Assembly (NCBI RefSeq): GCF_024166365.1
Contig: NC_064825.1
Location: 99,586,480 to 99,650,479, forward strand
Direction: 5' to 3'
DNA: 64,000 bases
Source of the DNA: Elephas maximus indicus
Taxonomy: Eukaryota > Chordata > Mammalia > Proboscidea > Elephantidae
In this document: one piece after another, positions 24,499 through 36,985 of the stretch
How the letters are laid out: each line of letters opens with the position of its first letter
How positions within the stretch are numbered: the stretch's first letter is position 1
The notes under the pieces: model-generated
Told to the model about the DNA's origin: nothing
The model's database searches: none
What the model saw: the letters and a program-made list of their open reading frames with translations, nothing else
Program-made: the position numbers and the translations under genes

Positions 24499-24917
24499 TG
24501 TATTTTTTATTCCTTTTTCTACTATGTCTTAAAGCACTGATTATTGTTTGTCCAAAGAATCATCTTTCTTCAATTGTATATTTAACCTCATGTTCTGGCC
24601 TTGAGATGGTCTACTGCTCATGCTAGGAAAGACATATAGCCAGAAGGACTGCCTGGTGCTATGTGTATCAACCACAGGAAGGTCCCCAAATTATAAACAT
24701 TCTAGGAGTGGATGACTCTAAAGCCCTCCAGAGGAATCCGTTTGCTTCCTGACTTAATCCATTCTATGTGTTATAGTTATTCTCAGGGAAAAACAAAGGG
24801 CCTCAAGTAGCCATACACTGAGTCACTCTAGCTAGGACCATGTTGTAAAAGTTGAGGGAGTCATGACCCCCACCCCAAGAGGATGCCACAATTTCCCTCG
24901 TTGCTTTTGGTATAAAC

Positions 24918-24952
24918 TTAACATTAGCTACGGAGGTTCTGGCTAATGTTAA
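24918..24952 (+). other. Inverted repeat (RNA hairpin) in EXT2 3' UTR
   Basis: ttaacattagc at 24918-24928 and gctaatgttaa at 24942-24952 are exact reverse complements, giving an 11-bp stem and a 13-nt loop. It sits about 70 nt before the probable 3' end. Confidence 0.85.
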
Positions 24953-25449
24953 ATGCTGCCATAACAACTGCATGGCAAAAGTTGTCAGTATATTTAAATT
25001 GTTAAATTTCGCCATTTAGTAATACTGCACACGTGTGAATTATACCTCTTTAAGCCCAGTTGATGAACAAATCTACCCTGGCAAATGTTAAATGGTATGG
25101 ATTCAAAACAGATTTATCTGGCTCTAGTATTAAGATTAGCCACAGTTTGGGCTTTAGCCATAACATATGTCCCCGAAATACAAAAATACATAACCCTTTG
25201 CTTCAAATGTGGATGTAATTACTGAAACCTAGTTGTATGCCAGTCGAAGTCTCTAAAACACCACCATTGTTCTGCTGAGTGACATGAAGGTGAGCAGTTA
25301 CTATGCTGGAGGTTTTAAACTTGCCTCAGACAAAAGTCACCTCAAATATGTTCCCACAGACATTAAGAGGTCAGAGAAAAAAATTCAGAAGCAGAAAAAC
25401 TGAAAGTGGAAGGCATTAGAGTTTCCCCTTTCTTATTAAGGAGCAATAG

Positions 25450-25585
25450 AACCATTGGCTGTTAGAGCTGGAAGAGATGAGCGGTCATTCGTCCCTTTCA
25501 TTCCTTCTACAGATGCAGATACTGAAGCTGTCTGTGATTGGTTCAACGTATGACAGCTCCACACATGGGCGCTTAATAAATACTT
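25450..25585 (+). repeat. MIR-family fragment
   Basis: gaaccattggctgttagagc, ttctacagatgcagatactg and the cacatgggcgcttaataaat end follow an ancient MIR/L2-type pattern. The AATAAA here belongs to the repeat. Confidence 0.6.
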
Positions 25586-28500
25586 TTGATTTGGATAACG
25601 ATATACTAGTCAGTAGGGAATGTGGGACGGCATTTTGGCCTCATCTTCGTAATACTGGGGATGGTGTGATAGAAACCAAGAGAAAGAGATTTCTGTTGTT
25701 AACCAGATACCAGTAGCTGACAAAAACAGTGAGTAGCTCTAACCTTTCTAAGGGTTCTCTAGTTTGTCTTCCAAGATTTGGGGCAGGTATGCATGTGTGT
25801 GTATGGTGGTGGGGAGTGGCTGCTAACATTTGAAGCCCTGCCAGAAGCCAAGGACTGTGCCAACACTGCTTGTATGTTATATGACCTCAGTATTGTACCC
25901 TCAGCCTAGTAGGTCAGTCTGTCAGCCTCTTTACTTTCTCCCTCTTTCTCTGTTCTTTTTTTTTTCTTTTAACCATATTAGCTCTTTGATTTTAGAAGGG
26001 GAACTCTTTAATCTGAGGTCACTGGGATCCCCCAGGAGCCATGTTGATGTGACTTTATCACCTTCTTTGGAGCCATTGGACTTCTAAGGGCATTAAAACT
26101 TCATCTTAAAGTACCTCACTATCCCCAGAAATATTGGAGGCTAGACCTCACAAAATAGCATAAAATAATTTAAAATTATAGAGTGAGTATTATACCCCAG
26201 GCACTTAAACCTCAAAACAGCGTCCTACCCTCTGGACGGATAGGTGGTGCAGGCCACAGGTAGAATGCAGGACAGGAATGTAGCATGTGATCATGATTTG
26301 TGGATTCACAGGGCCTAGGGACTCTGTCCTCTTATTCCTACATCTCTGAGCTGCAAAACCAGCAAGCAAAAGCCTGGCCTCCGAGGCCCCACCCATCGCT
26401 TAGATTGGGATCACCTGCCCCTGGGATGCCACAGAGCCTGGATTCAGAAGCAGAACAATAATGCTAATTAAAATGTCCCATTTTGGCCTACAGCAGACAA
26501 CAGCTGGTTTTAGACTAAGAAACGCTTTTAAAGAAATCATGTCCTACTGGCCTGTAAAGAAGACGAACCTGACTGGCCCTGGCCCAAATGTGTACATGAA
26601 GCCCCTGCCTTCACTCCCAGGGATCCAGCTGGGAGGGGTTCACCTGGAATGTCAAGGTTGGAAATACTTTTTTGTCTGTTAACATTAATAGTTGTTAGCA
26701 TTTTTATCTCATGTATTTTACTAAGCCTCACCCATATTTAGGCAAAAGCCTCCTTTTCTGGGAAAATACCAGCTTTTACCTTGAGAATCCCTGGTTCTTC
26801 CCTGTTGATGATGCTATACTATCTCTTCTTACTCAGTGTCACCAAGTTCAAAACTGCAGACTACTCTGGTCTCTCTGCCAAAGCCTTACATTCTTCCAAC
26901 TGTGCTTCTAAGGCGTGGTTTTCCAGGCTGGTTTCTCTGCTGCCTTTGGAGAAAAGTAACCATTTACTGGCCTATGCTAGAAAAAGCACGCTGACTCTTC
27001 ACCCTCGTTAGCTGAAAGAGCTGCTAATAACCATTTGATCCCAGCTTCTTTCTGGGATGATTGTCTCTGACACCCCCACACCAACAAGAAGACCCAGAGT
27101 ATCCTCATTCCTTGAAGATAGCAGGTTTCTAGCTACAAGTTCTAAAGATACGATTGCTGGGTTAAAATCTAAGAACCGTTGATGGTTTTCAGCCTAGGTA
27201 AAATCAAGAAGTAGATGAAGCAGAGACTGGGCTTGGGAAGCAGTTGGACTCTGGCGAGGCCTTTCCAGGCACATCTCTCTGCAGTCAGAAGATCCTATGA
27301 GGACCTAGCAGAGAGGGGAAGGGCTTTGGGTGTTGGAGGTTTCTCATCAGCCACCCATCCTGACCCTGCTGGGTTTCCTTTGCTTTGGGGACAGTAGCTT
27401 CTTTTTGGGCAGGCTGCTTTTTCCATTTCTCTTGGCCCAGGTAGTCTTCTGTTAGAGCAGGAGCAGCCACAGCAGCTCTGGCGTAGAGAGACGGGGACAG
27501 GGAATGCTAAATTGGCCCCAAGCCTCTTCTAGCCACTTCCTTAGGAGCAGTTCTGGCAGGAGGCTAACCATATTGGCAGACTTTCATCCAGGAAGACTTT
27601 GGAAGCAACTTAAGCTTTCCATCGCAGGGCCTGGAGGCATATGAAACCTGTGGGGCCTGTCCTTACCCACCTCACCCAGAGCTCCATTCTGAGCCCTGGG
27701 ACTCCTATGCTAGACCAGGGCCTGATGTTCACCCATTTTTTTGTACTTCTGGGTAAAATGAGGGCCAGCTTTTGGCCCCACTGTACTCACCACAAATAGT
27801 CTAACAACCTCTGACCTGAACCTCTCCTGGCAGAGGAATGCCAGCCAATAGAACTCCACCCTAAAGGTAAGGTCGTTTCCCTCTCCTTAGGGTGGGAGCT
27901 GTTGAGTTCATCTGAAGACTGGGTAAGAACATTCTAAACTCAACCTACAACCTCTCTTCTACCTCCATTAAATGCACTCAGGGATCCCCAACCTCAGGCT
28001 TTGTGGTATCCAGCTTCCTGGAGAAGGTATATGGGTCTATACTGGCAACTTTGTGCTGTGGCTTTTTTTATTTCAGGCTCACCCTTCCTCCCAACAGTGG
28101 GAAGATGACTGGGGAGAGTTTGGCCCCCTCTCTCAGCTTTCCAGGCCTCTATCCTCTTCAAGAAATAGTTGAGTCAGCAGCATTTATGTCTGGCATTTTT
28201 CCTCAAATCTACAACCTTTTCCTTTCTTCTGCTCTCAACTGGTTGGGCCCCTGGTTGTACCTTTTCCCATTCCCCGTGAAGGTCAGGCAGCTGACAGGCA
28301 GAAAACAAGGTAAGGGAAGGATGCCTGTGTGGCTCTCCAAAGGTGCCAGCAGCCATATCTTCTAGAGGTTTCCTTAGCAAAGCACCATCTTGTCTACAAC
28401 CTCTCAGGAGTTCCACATGTAGCGGAAGCTGCAGACAGAGCAAGGCCTGGAGTCCATATGTCTTAGAGCAAAGCCACCAGTCAGTCCATGCCACTGTATA

Positions 28501-29379
28501 GAGCCTTCCTTCAGAATACATCTATTTGGGCTTTTTTTTTTTTACAGTTGCAAATATCATTAGCTTTTGTTTTTTTATTACATCAAATACCCAATAATAA
28601 ACTCAAGGAACTACTGGTTTTCTGGTAATCACAGCTGAGGAACAACCAACTAGTTACTGATCCAGCTGAGCTGAGAACATTTTTTCAGTCTTTCACTTAT
28701 TCCAAATGTCTATTCATCCATCAAAATGCACTCTTTACCAGGCACTGTGCTAGGTCCAGGAAATAGAGACACTGCCCTGTTCTCAAGGAGCTCAAGTTCA
28801 GTGGTGGTTCTTGACCTCTGTAAGATGGTATAAACTGATCAGTGGCTTAGGGCTCTACCCCAAACAAAAACCCAGTGCCTAAGCACATAGTTTTACTCCC
28901 ACCTATGCACCCCTGACATGATGAGTAGCCTTGAGGGAGGCCACTCCCATGCCTTAGCTCCCTCAACTAGAAATTGTAGCTAGCAAGAGCACTTAGACCT
29001 GGGTTGGTGAGATGGAGTGATGGATCAGATATATTCCCCTTCTCTTAACCAGGCTTTTACCAGCTTGTACCTAGTGATGCTGGCAGCCAGCCCTCTTCCG
29101 GTCCCTATCTCTGCTCACCTTGTTACCAGAGAGCCTGGGGGTCTGGATCCTATCTGGCCCCGTCAGGGTGGATTACCGAATGAGCAGTTCTTTTGCCCCA
29201 GTCTTTTTCCTGTGCTATAAATAAGCCCCATGTTTATTTTCTTATGTTATTGAAATGAGCACTTGGGATTTGGGCCCCTGACGAGTCCAGAGAGCGTCCA
29301 TCCGGTGCCTGGTAAGGGCCCTGCCTGGCTGGCTGCTGTCTGAAGCTATTTGGAGTCTTCCCCCTGTGTTTTGGATGTG

Positions 29380-29545
29380 GCTTAATTTCAGTGGAAAGGG
29401 CTGTATGAAGTTCTGTATCTGCTGATTTTCAGGTTTCAGCTTTCTGCCAGCCTCACTGCCTGCTTAGAAGTAAAGTCGTGTTTCTCATTAAGGGGATAAC
29501 AGCCACAATTGAGGTAATTAACAAAAATTGTGCATTGGTGGCAGC
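29380..29545. promoter_or_regulatory. Candidate conserved noncoding element, intergenic
   Basis: A repeat-free block with ggggataacagccacaattg followed by a TAATTA homeodomain core (29515-29520) and caaaaattgtgcat. The texture resembles developmental enhancers. Conservation is untested. Confidence 0.25.
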
Positions 29546-30394
29546 AGCTCCTATAGGATTTCCAATAGTCTCTCTATAGTAGATCTTGAGGGGCTTACCT
29601 TCATCTCCTCCCTTATGCTTAGTCCGGGCCAAATCTTTGTCCTTGTTTTCTGGATATAGTTCCAGTAATTCCTGCCCCTAATGTCACAAGTTTGGTTCTT
29701 GACAACTTGGCTAAATAAGGACCTCATTAATTCCATCTTTTCCAGTGCATGGAGAATGCAAGGATTATTGCTTCCTCCTCTCACAGCACCTTCCCTTGAG
29801 CTGTATCCTGGCACTTCTTTGGAAGTTATAAGGATTAGTATCAGTTAATAATAAGAATGATGGTCTTTATAGTCCTCATGGCTACACCATCTCAATGGAG
29901 AAGGTGACCTGGGACAATGCTAGACTAGAAAGAGAAATATCTGGCAGCCCAGTGCAGTGTGTTATGTTTTGTGGAAGTCCAGGAACTAAAAACGTTATGT
30001 CATCGTACTCACCAGTGCTGCGCATACCCACAGACACTGCTGACTTCCTGAGGAGTGATTCCTGGCTCCTTTAGGCTTTAATAAGTCACCAAAATATCCC
30101 GTGAGACTCCAAGCAGGACACAACACAATTGGTCAGAATTTGGGCTGAAGGTCATTATCTACTTTTTAGGATGGACTAGCCTGGCAAGTCTACAGATAAA
30201 TCTTTTTGTGTACACAGCCTGAACCTGAACTCTACTCATGAAGAGAGTTGCAACTAACAACTAGATTTAATTCAGTTTCAGGGGCGGGACCAGGAGAAGG
30301 TACATTTTCCCTCACATGTTTTTGACTCCTAAAGGTTTGCTTTTTTTTTTTTTTCTTTGAAAAGTAAAAAGATCTGATGTGATCAAATCCATTG

Positions 30395-31480
30395 AATCAA
30401 CAAATATTTACTTAGCCAGGCACTGTTCTTGGTGAGGATGTTACAATGAACAAAACAAGTAAATGAATATAATTTCAAATGGCAATAAATACTATGAAGA
30501 AAATAAAATAAGGGGTAATAGATAATGACTTGGGCATGAGGAGGTATTTTAAATAGGTTGGTCAGAAGGTGACATTTAAGCACAGTTCTAAATGTTGAGA
30601 AGGAATTGAACCATGAGGAGACCAGGCAGAGGGAAGAGCTAGCCTAAAGGCCCTCAGGCAGGAACATCAGCCTGTTTTAAGAACAGCAAGGACACCCTGT
30701 GTGACTACAGTATATTGAAGGTGGGTGAGCACGGTAGAAGATGCCAGGGCCACATCATGTTAGGACTGTGTAGGCGAAAGGATTCTGGATTTTTGTTGTG
30801 AGTGTGATGGGAAGCCACTAGAGGGATTTTAGTAAGAGAGGTTATCTGAATGGCATTTTTTAAAAGATCACTTCAGCTGCTGTGTGGAGAATGGGCTGTA
30901 GACAGCAAGAGTAAAAGAAAGGAAATCAGTTAGAGGGCTATTTTATGGAGCCCAGGAGAGAGATGGTAGTGGTTTGTATTAGGATAGTAGCAGCAGAGAT
31001 GGTAAGAAGTTATATTGGGAACTTATATATTCCATCACCAGTATTGGATTTACTCATAATGGAGGAGATTAAAAAAACAGAGGATTTACAGTTGATACTT
31101 AGACTTTTGTCCTGAGTAATTTAGTGATATGTGAAATCTGAAATATGAAAGACCAGGTAGGGATGGGGGTGAGGGCAAGGAAATGCTGAGAGGGAAAATC
31201 AGGTGCTCTTGGTTTTGCAATGTCTGTTGGATATCTAAGGGGTGATGTCATTTAACATTTAAATAGGTACCTAGAATTCAAGAAAAAAGTTAGGACCGAA
31301 AATATCAATAGATGGGATTTAAAGCTATAAGACTAGACTAGATTACCCAGAAAGTCAGGGTAGGCAGAGAAGAGAAAAGGACTGGGGCCTGAGTACTAGG
31401 CCCACTGTAACAGGTAGGGGAGAGAAGGAAGAACCAGCAGAGGAGACAGAAGGAGTGGCCAATGAGTTAGGAAGAAACCA
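30395..31480 (+). repeat. Ancient LINE-derived repeat
   Basis: It starts with aacaaatatttacttagcca and gcactgttcttggtgaggat and runs through gtgatgggaagccactagag and gatcacttcagctgctgtgt. This is the best-preserved copy here of the ancient text also seen at 8900, 19100, 45545 and 51290. Confidence 0.7.
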
Positions 31481-31499
31481 GGGAATGTCTGTAAGACTG

Positions 31500-32745
31500 A
31501 TAAACTAAAGCTGCATATTGTTAACCCTAGAGCAGCCACAAAAAAAAAAAAAATTCTAAAGAACATAATTAATCCAATACTGGATATGGACTACTAAAAA
31601 CAAAAGTACCCAATCAAAAGAAAACAGGAAAAGGAGAAAGAGTAAACAAGGAACAGATGAGACAGATAGAAACAAATACCAAGAGAGTAAACTTATACCC
31701 AGATATATCAATAATTACATTACATGTAAATGATCTAAACATTCCAATTAAAAGGCAGAGATTATCAGACCAAATTGAAAAGCAAGAGTAATTAATTATA
31801 TACCATCAGGATACGCTCACTATGAGCTACAGATATGTTGAAACTAAAAGGGTGGAAAAGATTTATACTATGCAAATACCTATCATAAGAAAATGGGAGT
31901 GATTATATTAATAAAAGACAAACTCAAAATAATATTGCCAGGCATAAAAAAGAACATTTCATAATGATAAAGTGGCCAATTCATTAAGAAATAGCAGGGT
32001 AATTTTAAATGTATATGTACGAAATAACTGTGCTTCAAAATATATAAAGCAAAAACTAACAGAACTAAAAGAGAAATAGAAGATTTACAATTATATTTGG
32101 ATGTTTCATACTCCTCTCAGTAATAGAACAAGTTGACAGAAAATCTGTAAGGATATAGATAATCTGAATAATACTATAATCTTCCATCTTGGCTTAATTG
32201 ACAGTTATAGAACACTTCACCTACCCATAGCTGAATATCCGTTCTTCTCGAGTGTGTCTACAACATCCACCACAAATGTGCTGCACCATAAAATAAGCCT
32301 TAATAAATCCAGAAGAATTGAAAACATTAGAAGTATGTTCTCTGGGCATAATGGAATTAGAGATCAATAACATATATCTGGGAAAAATCCCTAAATTGTT
32401 AGAATGCATGAATTAATAAAGAAAAGGAAATCAGGAAATATTTTGAGCTGAATGGAAATGAAAACAACATCAAAATTTATGACATGGAGCTACAGTAGTA
32501 GAGGGAAATCTGTAGCTTAAAGTGTTTAAATTAGAAAAGAATCAAGCTTTAAAATTATCTAACTTCTAAAAAAATAGAAAAAGAATAAATCAAAACCCAA
32601 AATAAGTATAAAGAAAGAAAAAATAGAGTGGAAATCAAGAAAATAGAAAATGGACAAAACGAAAAATCAAAGCTAGTTCTTTGAAAAGATCAATAACTTT
32701 AAAAGACTAGTGAAGGAAAAAAGGAATATTGAGGCTTCCCAGCAC
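31500..32745 (+). repeat. Decayed L1 ORF2 region (L1M)
   Basis: A-rich sense-strand text follows L1 ORF2: caattaaaaggcagagatta, aagaacatttcataatgata, aagcaaaaactaacagaact, aatttatgacatggagctac and ttctttgaaaagatcaataa. These span the endonuclease and start of the RT region. It has many stops and frameshifts, so it is dead. Confidence 0.9.
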
Positions 32746-32889
32746 TTCCTAGTATGGTTTCACACTTTGTGAAACAGTACCCCAGTCTTTGGCATCCTGC
32801 CATTAGCCACTTGGATCAAGTCAACCACATTGGCCCTTTCCAGCCACCAGAGTTCGTGATTCCTCCTGTCTGTACAGCTCTTCACTATT

Positions 32890-33090
32890 TTCAAGTATTT
32901 TTAACTCATTTGGACTTAATAACTACTTTGTGAGATAAGCAGGAAATGGTTGATTATCCCCATTTTACAGATACAGAAATTGAAAATCCTTTAGTGGCTT
33001 GCCTAGAGTAACAGAGCTAGTAAGTTGCAAAGTTGGTGCTTAAATCCAGGCTTCCTATCTCTCACTTCACCACATGGCCTCTTGGCCGGT
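32890..33090 (-). repeat. MIR (antisense)
   Basis: The order ccccattttacagatacaga, gcttgcctagagtaacagag, cttaaatccaggcttcctat is MIR in reverse orientation. Confidence 0.85.
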
Positions 33091-35255
33091 GCTTTTATGT
33101 GTCTTCATCTGAACAGAGCCTTCTATCCAAACCTACCTTGGAGGGGAGATACAGGCTGCCTTTATGTGTTTCCTTCTTCCTCAAGCTCTGATCTCCTCCC
33201 TTGACCTCACAACACATGCACACACACTCACTCTCATTCGTTTTCATTATCTCCCTCCATAGGTTAGTTTGACCCTAATGTCACAGCAACAGGAGGCCCC
33301 TCCTTTTCCCACAGAGCCTAGACATTACAGAGGTACACCGTGGGTAGAGAACAGAGAAGGGATGGGAGAAAGGCTGTGATGAAACCAAAAGAAATCCCAG
33401 GAGGCTTTGCAAGAACACACCGAATCCTCTGTACAGGCCAGCCAGGAACCACGCCCTGGCCAGGTCTCATGCAGGCACCTCAGTTGGGTTTGCTCCCAGC
33501 TAGTTAAGGCAACACCTCACCATATGGTGTGCACATGGTCATAAACTGAAGCTCCTTACGGAAGCTTGGTTTGTGCTGTGCTAAAAAGAAGAATCTGTTT
33601 GGAATCACAGAATTCCTGGGAAAATTTCAATGCTCACATTTTATTGTCTGAAGCTGGCATGCATCTTCCCACTCATGAGCACACAGACAGTTTTTCAGTA
33701 GCCCTATTTTGGGAAACGAGCTGTTTGTGGAGGGGCTCTTGCTCTTTAGCTGCTGAGCTTGCAAGTTGGGACCTGTGCAAGAAGTACCACCACCACCCTA
33801 CCCCCTACTGGCCAAGTCAAGAGCTGCTTCTATAGGGACCACGCAGCTCATGCCATCCTGAGGTTGGCAATATTTCTTGTAGCAAGACCTGAGACAATGG
33901 GATTGGTGATAAGCTGAAGGCAAGGGCAGTCTGCTCCGGTTGGCACCAAGGTGGGAAAGAAGCTATCTGTAGACCCCTTGAGGCAGGTGTTGAGAGTGGG
34001 GAGGGCTTAGGAGCATGAGGATTATCCAGGGATGACTCTGGGAGAAAGCAGGGTTTGAGCCAAAGGCCAAGTAGAGAAGCCTCCAGGTGAGCGCACTCGC
34101 CAGGCCCTATCACGCCACGTCAGGAAGCTGGAGCTGTGCTTGACCCAACCCTAGGAACACTAAACAGAAGTCAGCCTTCCTGCCCTACCCAGGCTCGCCT
34201 CAGGCTGATCTCCAGTGACCTGATCCAGTTTCCGGCTCTCTCTGAAATGAACCCTTGAGTTTCTCTGGTCCTCCTCTTCCCACCCTGAACCAAAGCAGAG
34301 CATCTCATTCCCACCTTCGCATTCTTTTGCATAGTCACTCAACATAGTTATTTCCTAAGGCATCAAATATGAACAGGGCCCCCAGCCAGTGTCTGCTCTT
34401 AGAGGCATATGGAGGGATTAGGGAGATAAACAGATAACTTAGACGATACTATATGCTGAAATCGCATTATAAACAGAAAGGATAACAATTGACCTAGGTT
34501 GGAGGTTGAAGTGGGCACAGGGAGTTAAGAGCTTCGAAGAGGATATTATCATTTGGAGGAAACCTTAAAGTATGGAGTTTACCAGGTAGCGGGGAGCAGA
34601 GGTGGGGGCAAAGGCATTCTAAGCAGAACAGGTGACAAGTCCAGGAATGAGGACAAGTGGAAGATCCAGATGGCTTGGGGAACAATGAGCTGTCCTGGGA
34701 GGCCAGATAGGGGAAAGTAGAGCCACAGTTAATAGCCGGAGGAAGCCCTGCTGGCCTTGTCCTCCCCAGAGACTGCAGAGGCAGAGGTCCTGGGCATGGG
34801 CTACCTAAGTCATCATGACCCCTAAGCCACCCATCAGGCCAGTCTTTCCCTTTAGCAATAGCACTCACCTGGGCTCTGGGATATCAAGATTGCTCAGCTC
34901 CCGCAGGAAAAAACATAAGAACATTTGGTAGAGACAGCACCTGTGGCTCTCTGTGTGATTTTCCACCAAGTAGTTTCCTTCTGTCTGCTTCAGTTCATGC
35001 CTTGGGACGTGGCAGTGATTTGGTGTGGGAAGTCCAAGTGCTAACATGACCCTGAGCCCTAAGAGATGGCAGATGTCATTTTTTAAACATGTTCCAAGCC
35101 CAGGCCAACTAAAACTCAGTTGGGTCTATGTTGAATGTGAACTTACACCCCACTGAGGGAGAGTACCAAATCTGAGACGTGGCTCCAACAAAGCAATATT
35201 TTAAAAGAGGTGATAAAAAGGAGTTTCCTATCAGGCAGAAACTGCTCGAGTTCCA

Positions 35256-35587
35256 GGGACTGCCAATAGAACAAATACAAATCAATCTTAGAAGAAACAC
35301 AACCAGAATGTTCCTTAGAAGCAAGGATGGTGAGACTTCAACTGGCTTACTTTGGACATGTCATCAGGAAAGACCAATCACTTAAAAAGGACATCATGGT
35401 TGGTAAAGTTGAGGGTCAGCAAAAATGAAGGAAACCCTCAGTGAGATGAACTGACACGATAGCTGCAACAACGGACTTAACCATGCCAGCGATCGTGGAG
35501 GTGGCACAGGACCAGGCAAAGTTTTGTTGTTATACATGAGGTCGCCATGAGTCGGCACCAACTCAGTAGCAACTAACAGCAACAATC
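35256..35587 (+). mobile_element. RTE-clade LINE, 3' end of ORF2 plus tail
   Basis: The frame from about 35331 reads MVRLQLAYFGHVIRKDQSLK then KDIMVGKVEGQQK and a stop. This is the C-terminal motif of RTE/BovB-type reverse transcriptase ORFs. It is followed by ggcacaggaccaggcaaagt and the tail gaggtcgccatgagtcggca ending in acagcaacaa. The copy is 5'-truncated and has stop codons. Its 3' tail is shared with the SINEs at 9590, 43619, 53604, 57204 and 62152, making this family their probable source of enzyme. Confidence 0.88.
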
Positions 35588-35718
35588 AGAGCTGGTAGCC
35601 GAGGTGTTTTTCTCAGGAATAACGACCATCCTTTACGTCACAACACCACATCAGTTTACAAGGCACAAGCACATCTGTTATCCATTTAATCCTTCCCAGA
35701 AGTTGGCAAAATAGGCAG

Positions 35719-35883
35719 AACCAAAACCAAAACCCATTGCCGTCAAGTCAATTCCGACTCATAGCGACCCTATAGGGCAGAGCAGAACTGCCCCATAGGG
35801 TTTCCAACCAGCGGCTGGTGGAGTCAAACTGTCGACCTTTTGGTTTGCAGCCAAGTTCTTAACCACTGCGCCACTAGGGCTCC
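35719..35883 (-). repeat. AfroSINE, short subtype, little diverged
   Basis: Antisense copy close to what I take as consensus: cattgccgtcaagtcaattc, gcgaccctatagggcagagc, ttaaccactgcgccactagg. Probably one of the youngest here. Confidence 0.95.
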
Positions 35884-36439
35884 AAAGTAGGCACGGACAG
35901 GGCTTATTCCCAGAGTGGTCCAGTGGAGGCTAACTGCCTCTTTCTGAGTTACTTTGTGCTGGAAAGCAAGGACACACCTATTCTATAGCACAATCTTGGC
36001 CCTTCCCTGCTTTGTGGTTGGTTTTAAAGCTTTGTTTTTAAAATCATCCGGGAGGACCTCCTGAAAAGGACCTTCCCTCAGCCATTAAGGAGCAGAGCTA
36101 GGACTGGGACCCGCCTCTCTGAGGCCTGTCCAGTGTTCTTTGTGCCAAACAGCCAGGCCTCCCTGCCCTGGCCCTTGCTGCCCTGACCCCCCTCCTGTCT
36201 CAGAACAGCTCCTGGAGACAGGGAAGGTACTCCGTGATGTCCGTCTGGGCGCAGCACCTCCCTAGATGCAGGAAGGAAGGGGCTGTTGCTTTGATCCTTT
36301 TGGCTGCCTGTGAAAGGGGGGCTCTGGTCCCCTCCCCCAGTCCTGCTCTCCTCTAGCCGGCCGGCTGTGCAGACAGATCCTCTGGGACACAGGGGGAGGG
36401 CGCCGCAGACCCTCTCGGGCCACGCACCCCTCTTTGAGC

Positions 36440-36600
36440 AGGAGCATCGGCCGGCCACCTGTTGTTAATCTAGCCCTGGTAATCCATTCTGTACTGTGTC
36501 AGCAGTTCAAAAGGGCACTGTTCGTATTTTTTGCCGACTTCAATTAACGTGAGATTTCAGAGGCTCCTCTGATCACATTTCATCTGTCACAAGGCAGGAA
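36440..36600. promoter_or_regulatory. Candidate conserved noncoding element just past the ALX4 3' end
   Basis: A repeat-free AT-balanced block between the RTE/AfroSINE pair and the ALX4 poly(A) site, with ttgttaatctagccctggta and tcaattaacgtgagatttca. It contains homeodomain-like ATTA cores. It could be regulatory or part of a longer ALX4 transcript. Confidence 0.25.
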
Positions 36601-36642
36601 CAAAACAGACAGATTCCAGTTGAGAGGAGGAAGGAGAAGGAG

Positions 36643-36648
36643 TTTATT
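36643..36648 (-). terminator. ALX4: Probable ALX4 poly(A) signal AATAAA
   Basis: The + strand reads tttatt, which is AATAAA on the ALX4 strand, in the context tgcaataaactcc. Cleavage would be expected about 10-30 nt further on, near 36613-36633. Confidence 0.65.
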
Positions 36649-36902
36649 GCAAACAACAACAACCAAACAGTTTGGGCTGTGCCCAGCAAAGGGCATTCTG
36701 GGAGTGTCCAGCCAATTCTGTGCCCCACTTTGCCCCATGCCTGGACCCCCAAGTCCCCTTCTCTTCAATAGTCTTCCTCTCCCCCCAAAAGATGTAAGTG
36801 CAATAACTTACTTTAAAAGGCAAGAATGTTTCTTTTAATATTTGCTATAACGTACTTGTAGTTACATGATGGTATAGGCAGTAAAACTTTATGGAACCGA
36901 CC

Positions 36903-36985
36903 TCATTTTTTTTTTTTTTTTTTACATTTTTCTGAATTTTTAATGTATTTTTTTAATATATATATATATTTAATATTCCACCCCA
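36903..36985 (-). repeat. A/T tract in ALX4 3' UTR
   Basis: A run of about 18 T on the + strand (A on the mRNA) is followed by tttttaatgtatttttttaa and an alternating TA run. In the mRNA this is an A-rich and AU-rich element that could prime oligo-dT artefacts. Confidence 0.9.

Larger units (their letters stand above)
23892..25025 (+). other. EXT2: EXT2 3' UTR (probable extent)
   Basis: The sequence after the stop contains no AfroSINE, MIR or L1 for about 1.1 kb, in contrast to the flanking DNA, and its wording agrees with my memory of the human EXT2 3' UTR. The likely end is near 25.0 kb, after an AT-rich stretch (tatttaaattgttaaatttc) where a non-canonical hexamer could act. An alternative signal ATTAAA lies at 24493. 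The end point is inferred and could only be fixed by transcript data. Confidence 0.65.
25026..36619. other. Intergenic region between the EXT2 and ALX4 3' ends
   Basis: No convincing gene. It holds MIR/L2 pieces (25450, about 28700, 32890), an ancient LINE-type block (30395-31480), a decayed L1 ORF2 region (31500-32745), an RTE LINE 3' end (35256) and an AfroSINE (35719). Blocks at 26100-28600, 28800-30380 and 33100-35100 show neither recognisable repeats nor coding structure, apart from another diverged LINE-type stretch around 34370-34690. Two repeat-free blocks with homeodomain motifs are listed separately. Confidence 0.8.

Noticed and set aside
25571-25580. AATAAA as the EXT2 poly(A) signal
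   Set aside because: It sits in a MIR/L2-type end (gcttaataaata) that carries this string by descent, and it lies beyond the repeat-free UTR block.
31500-32745. Possible intact LINE-1 protein
   Set aside because: Many stops and frame breaks; it is an old dead L1 fragment.
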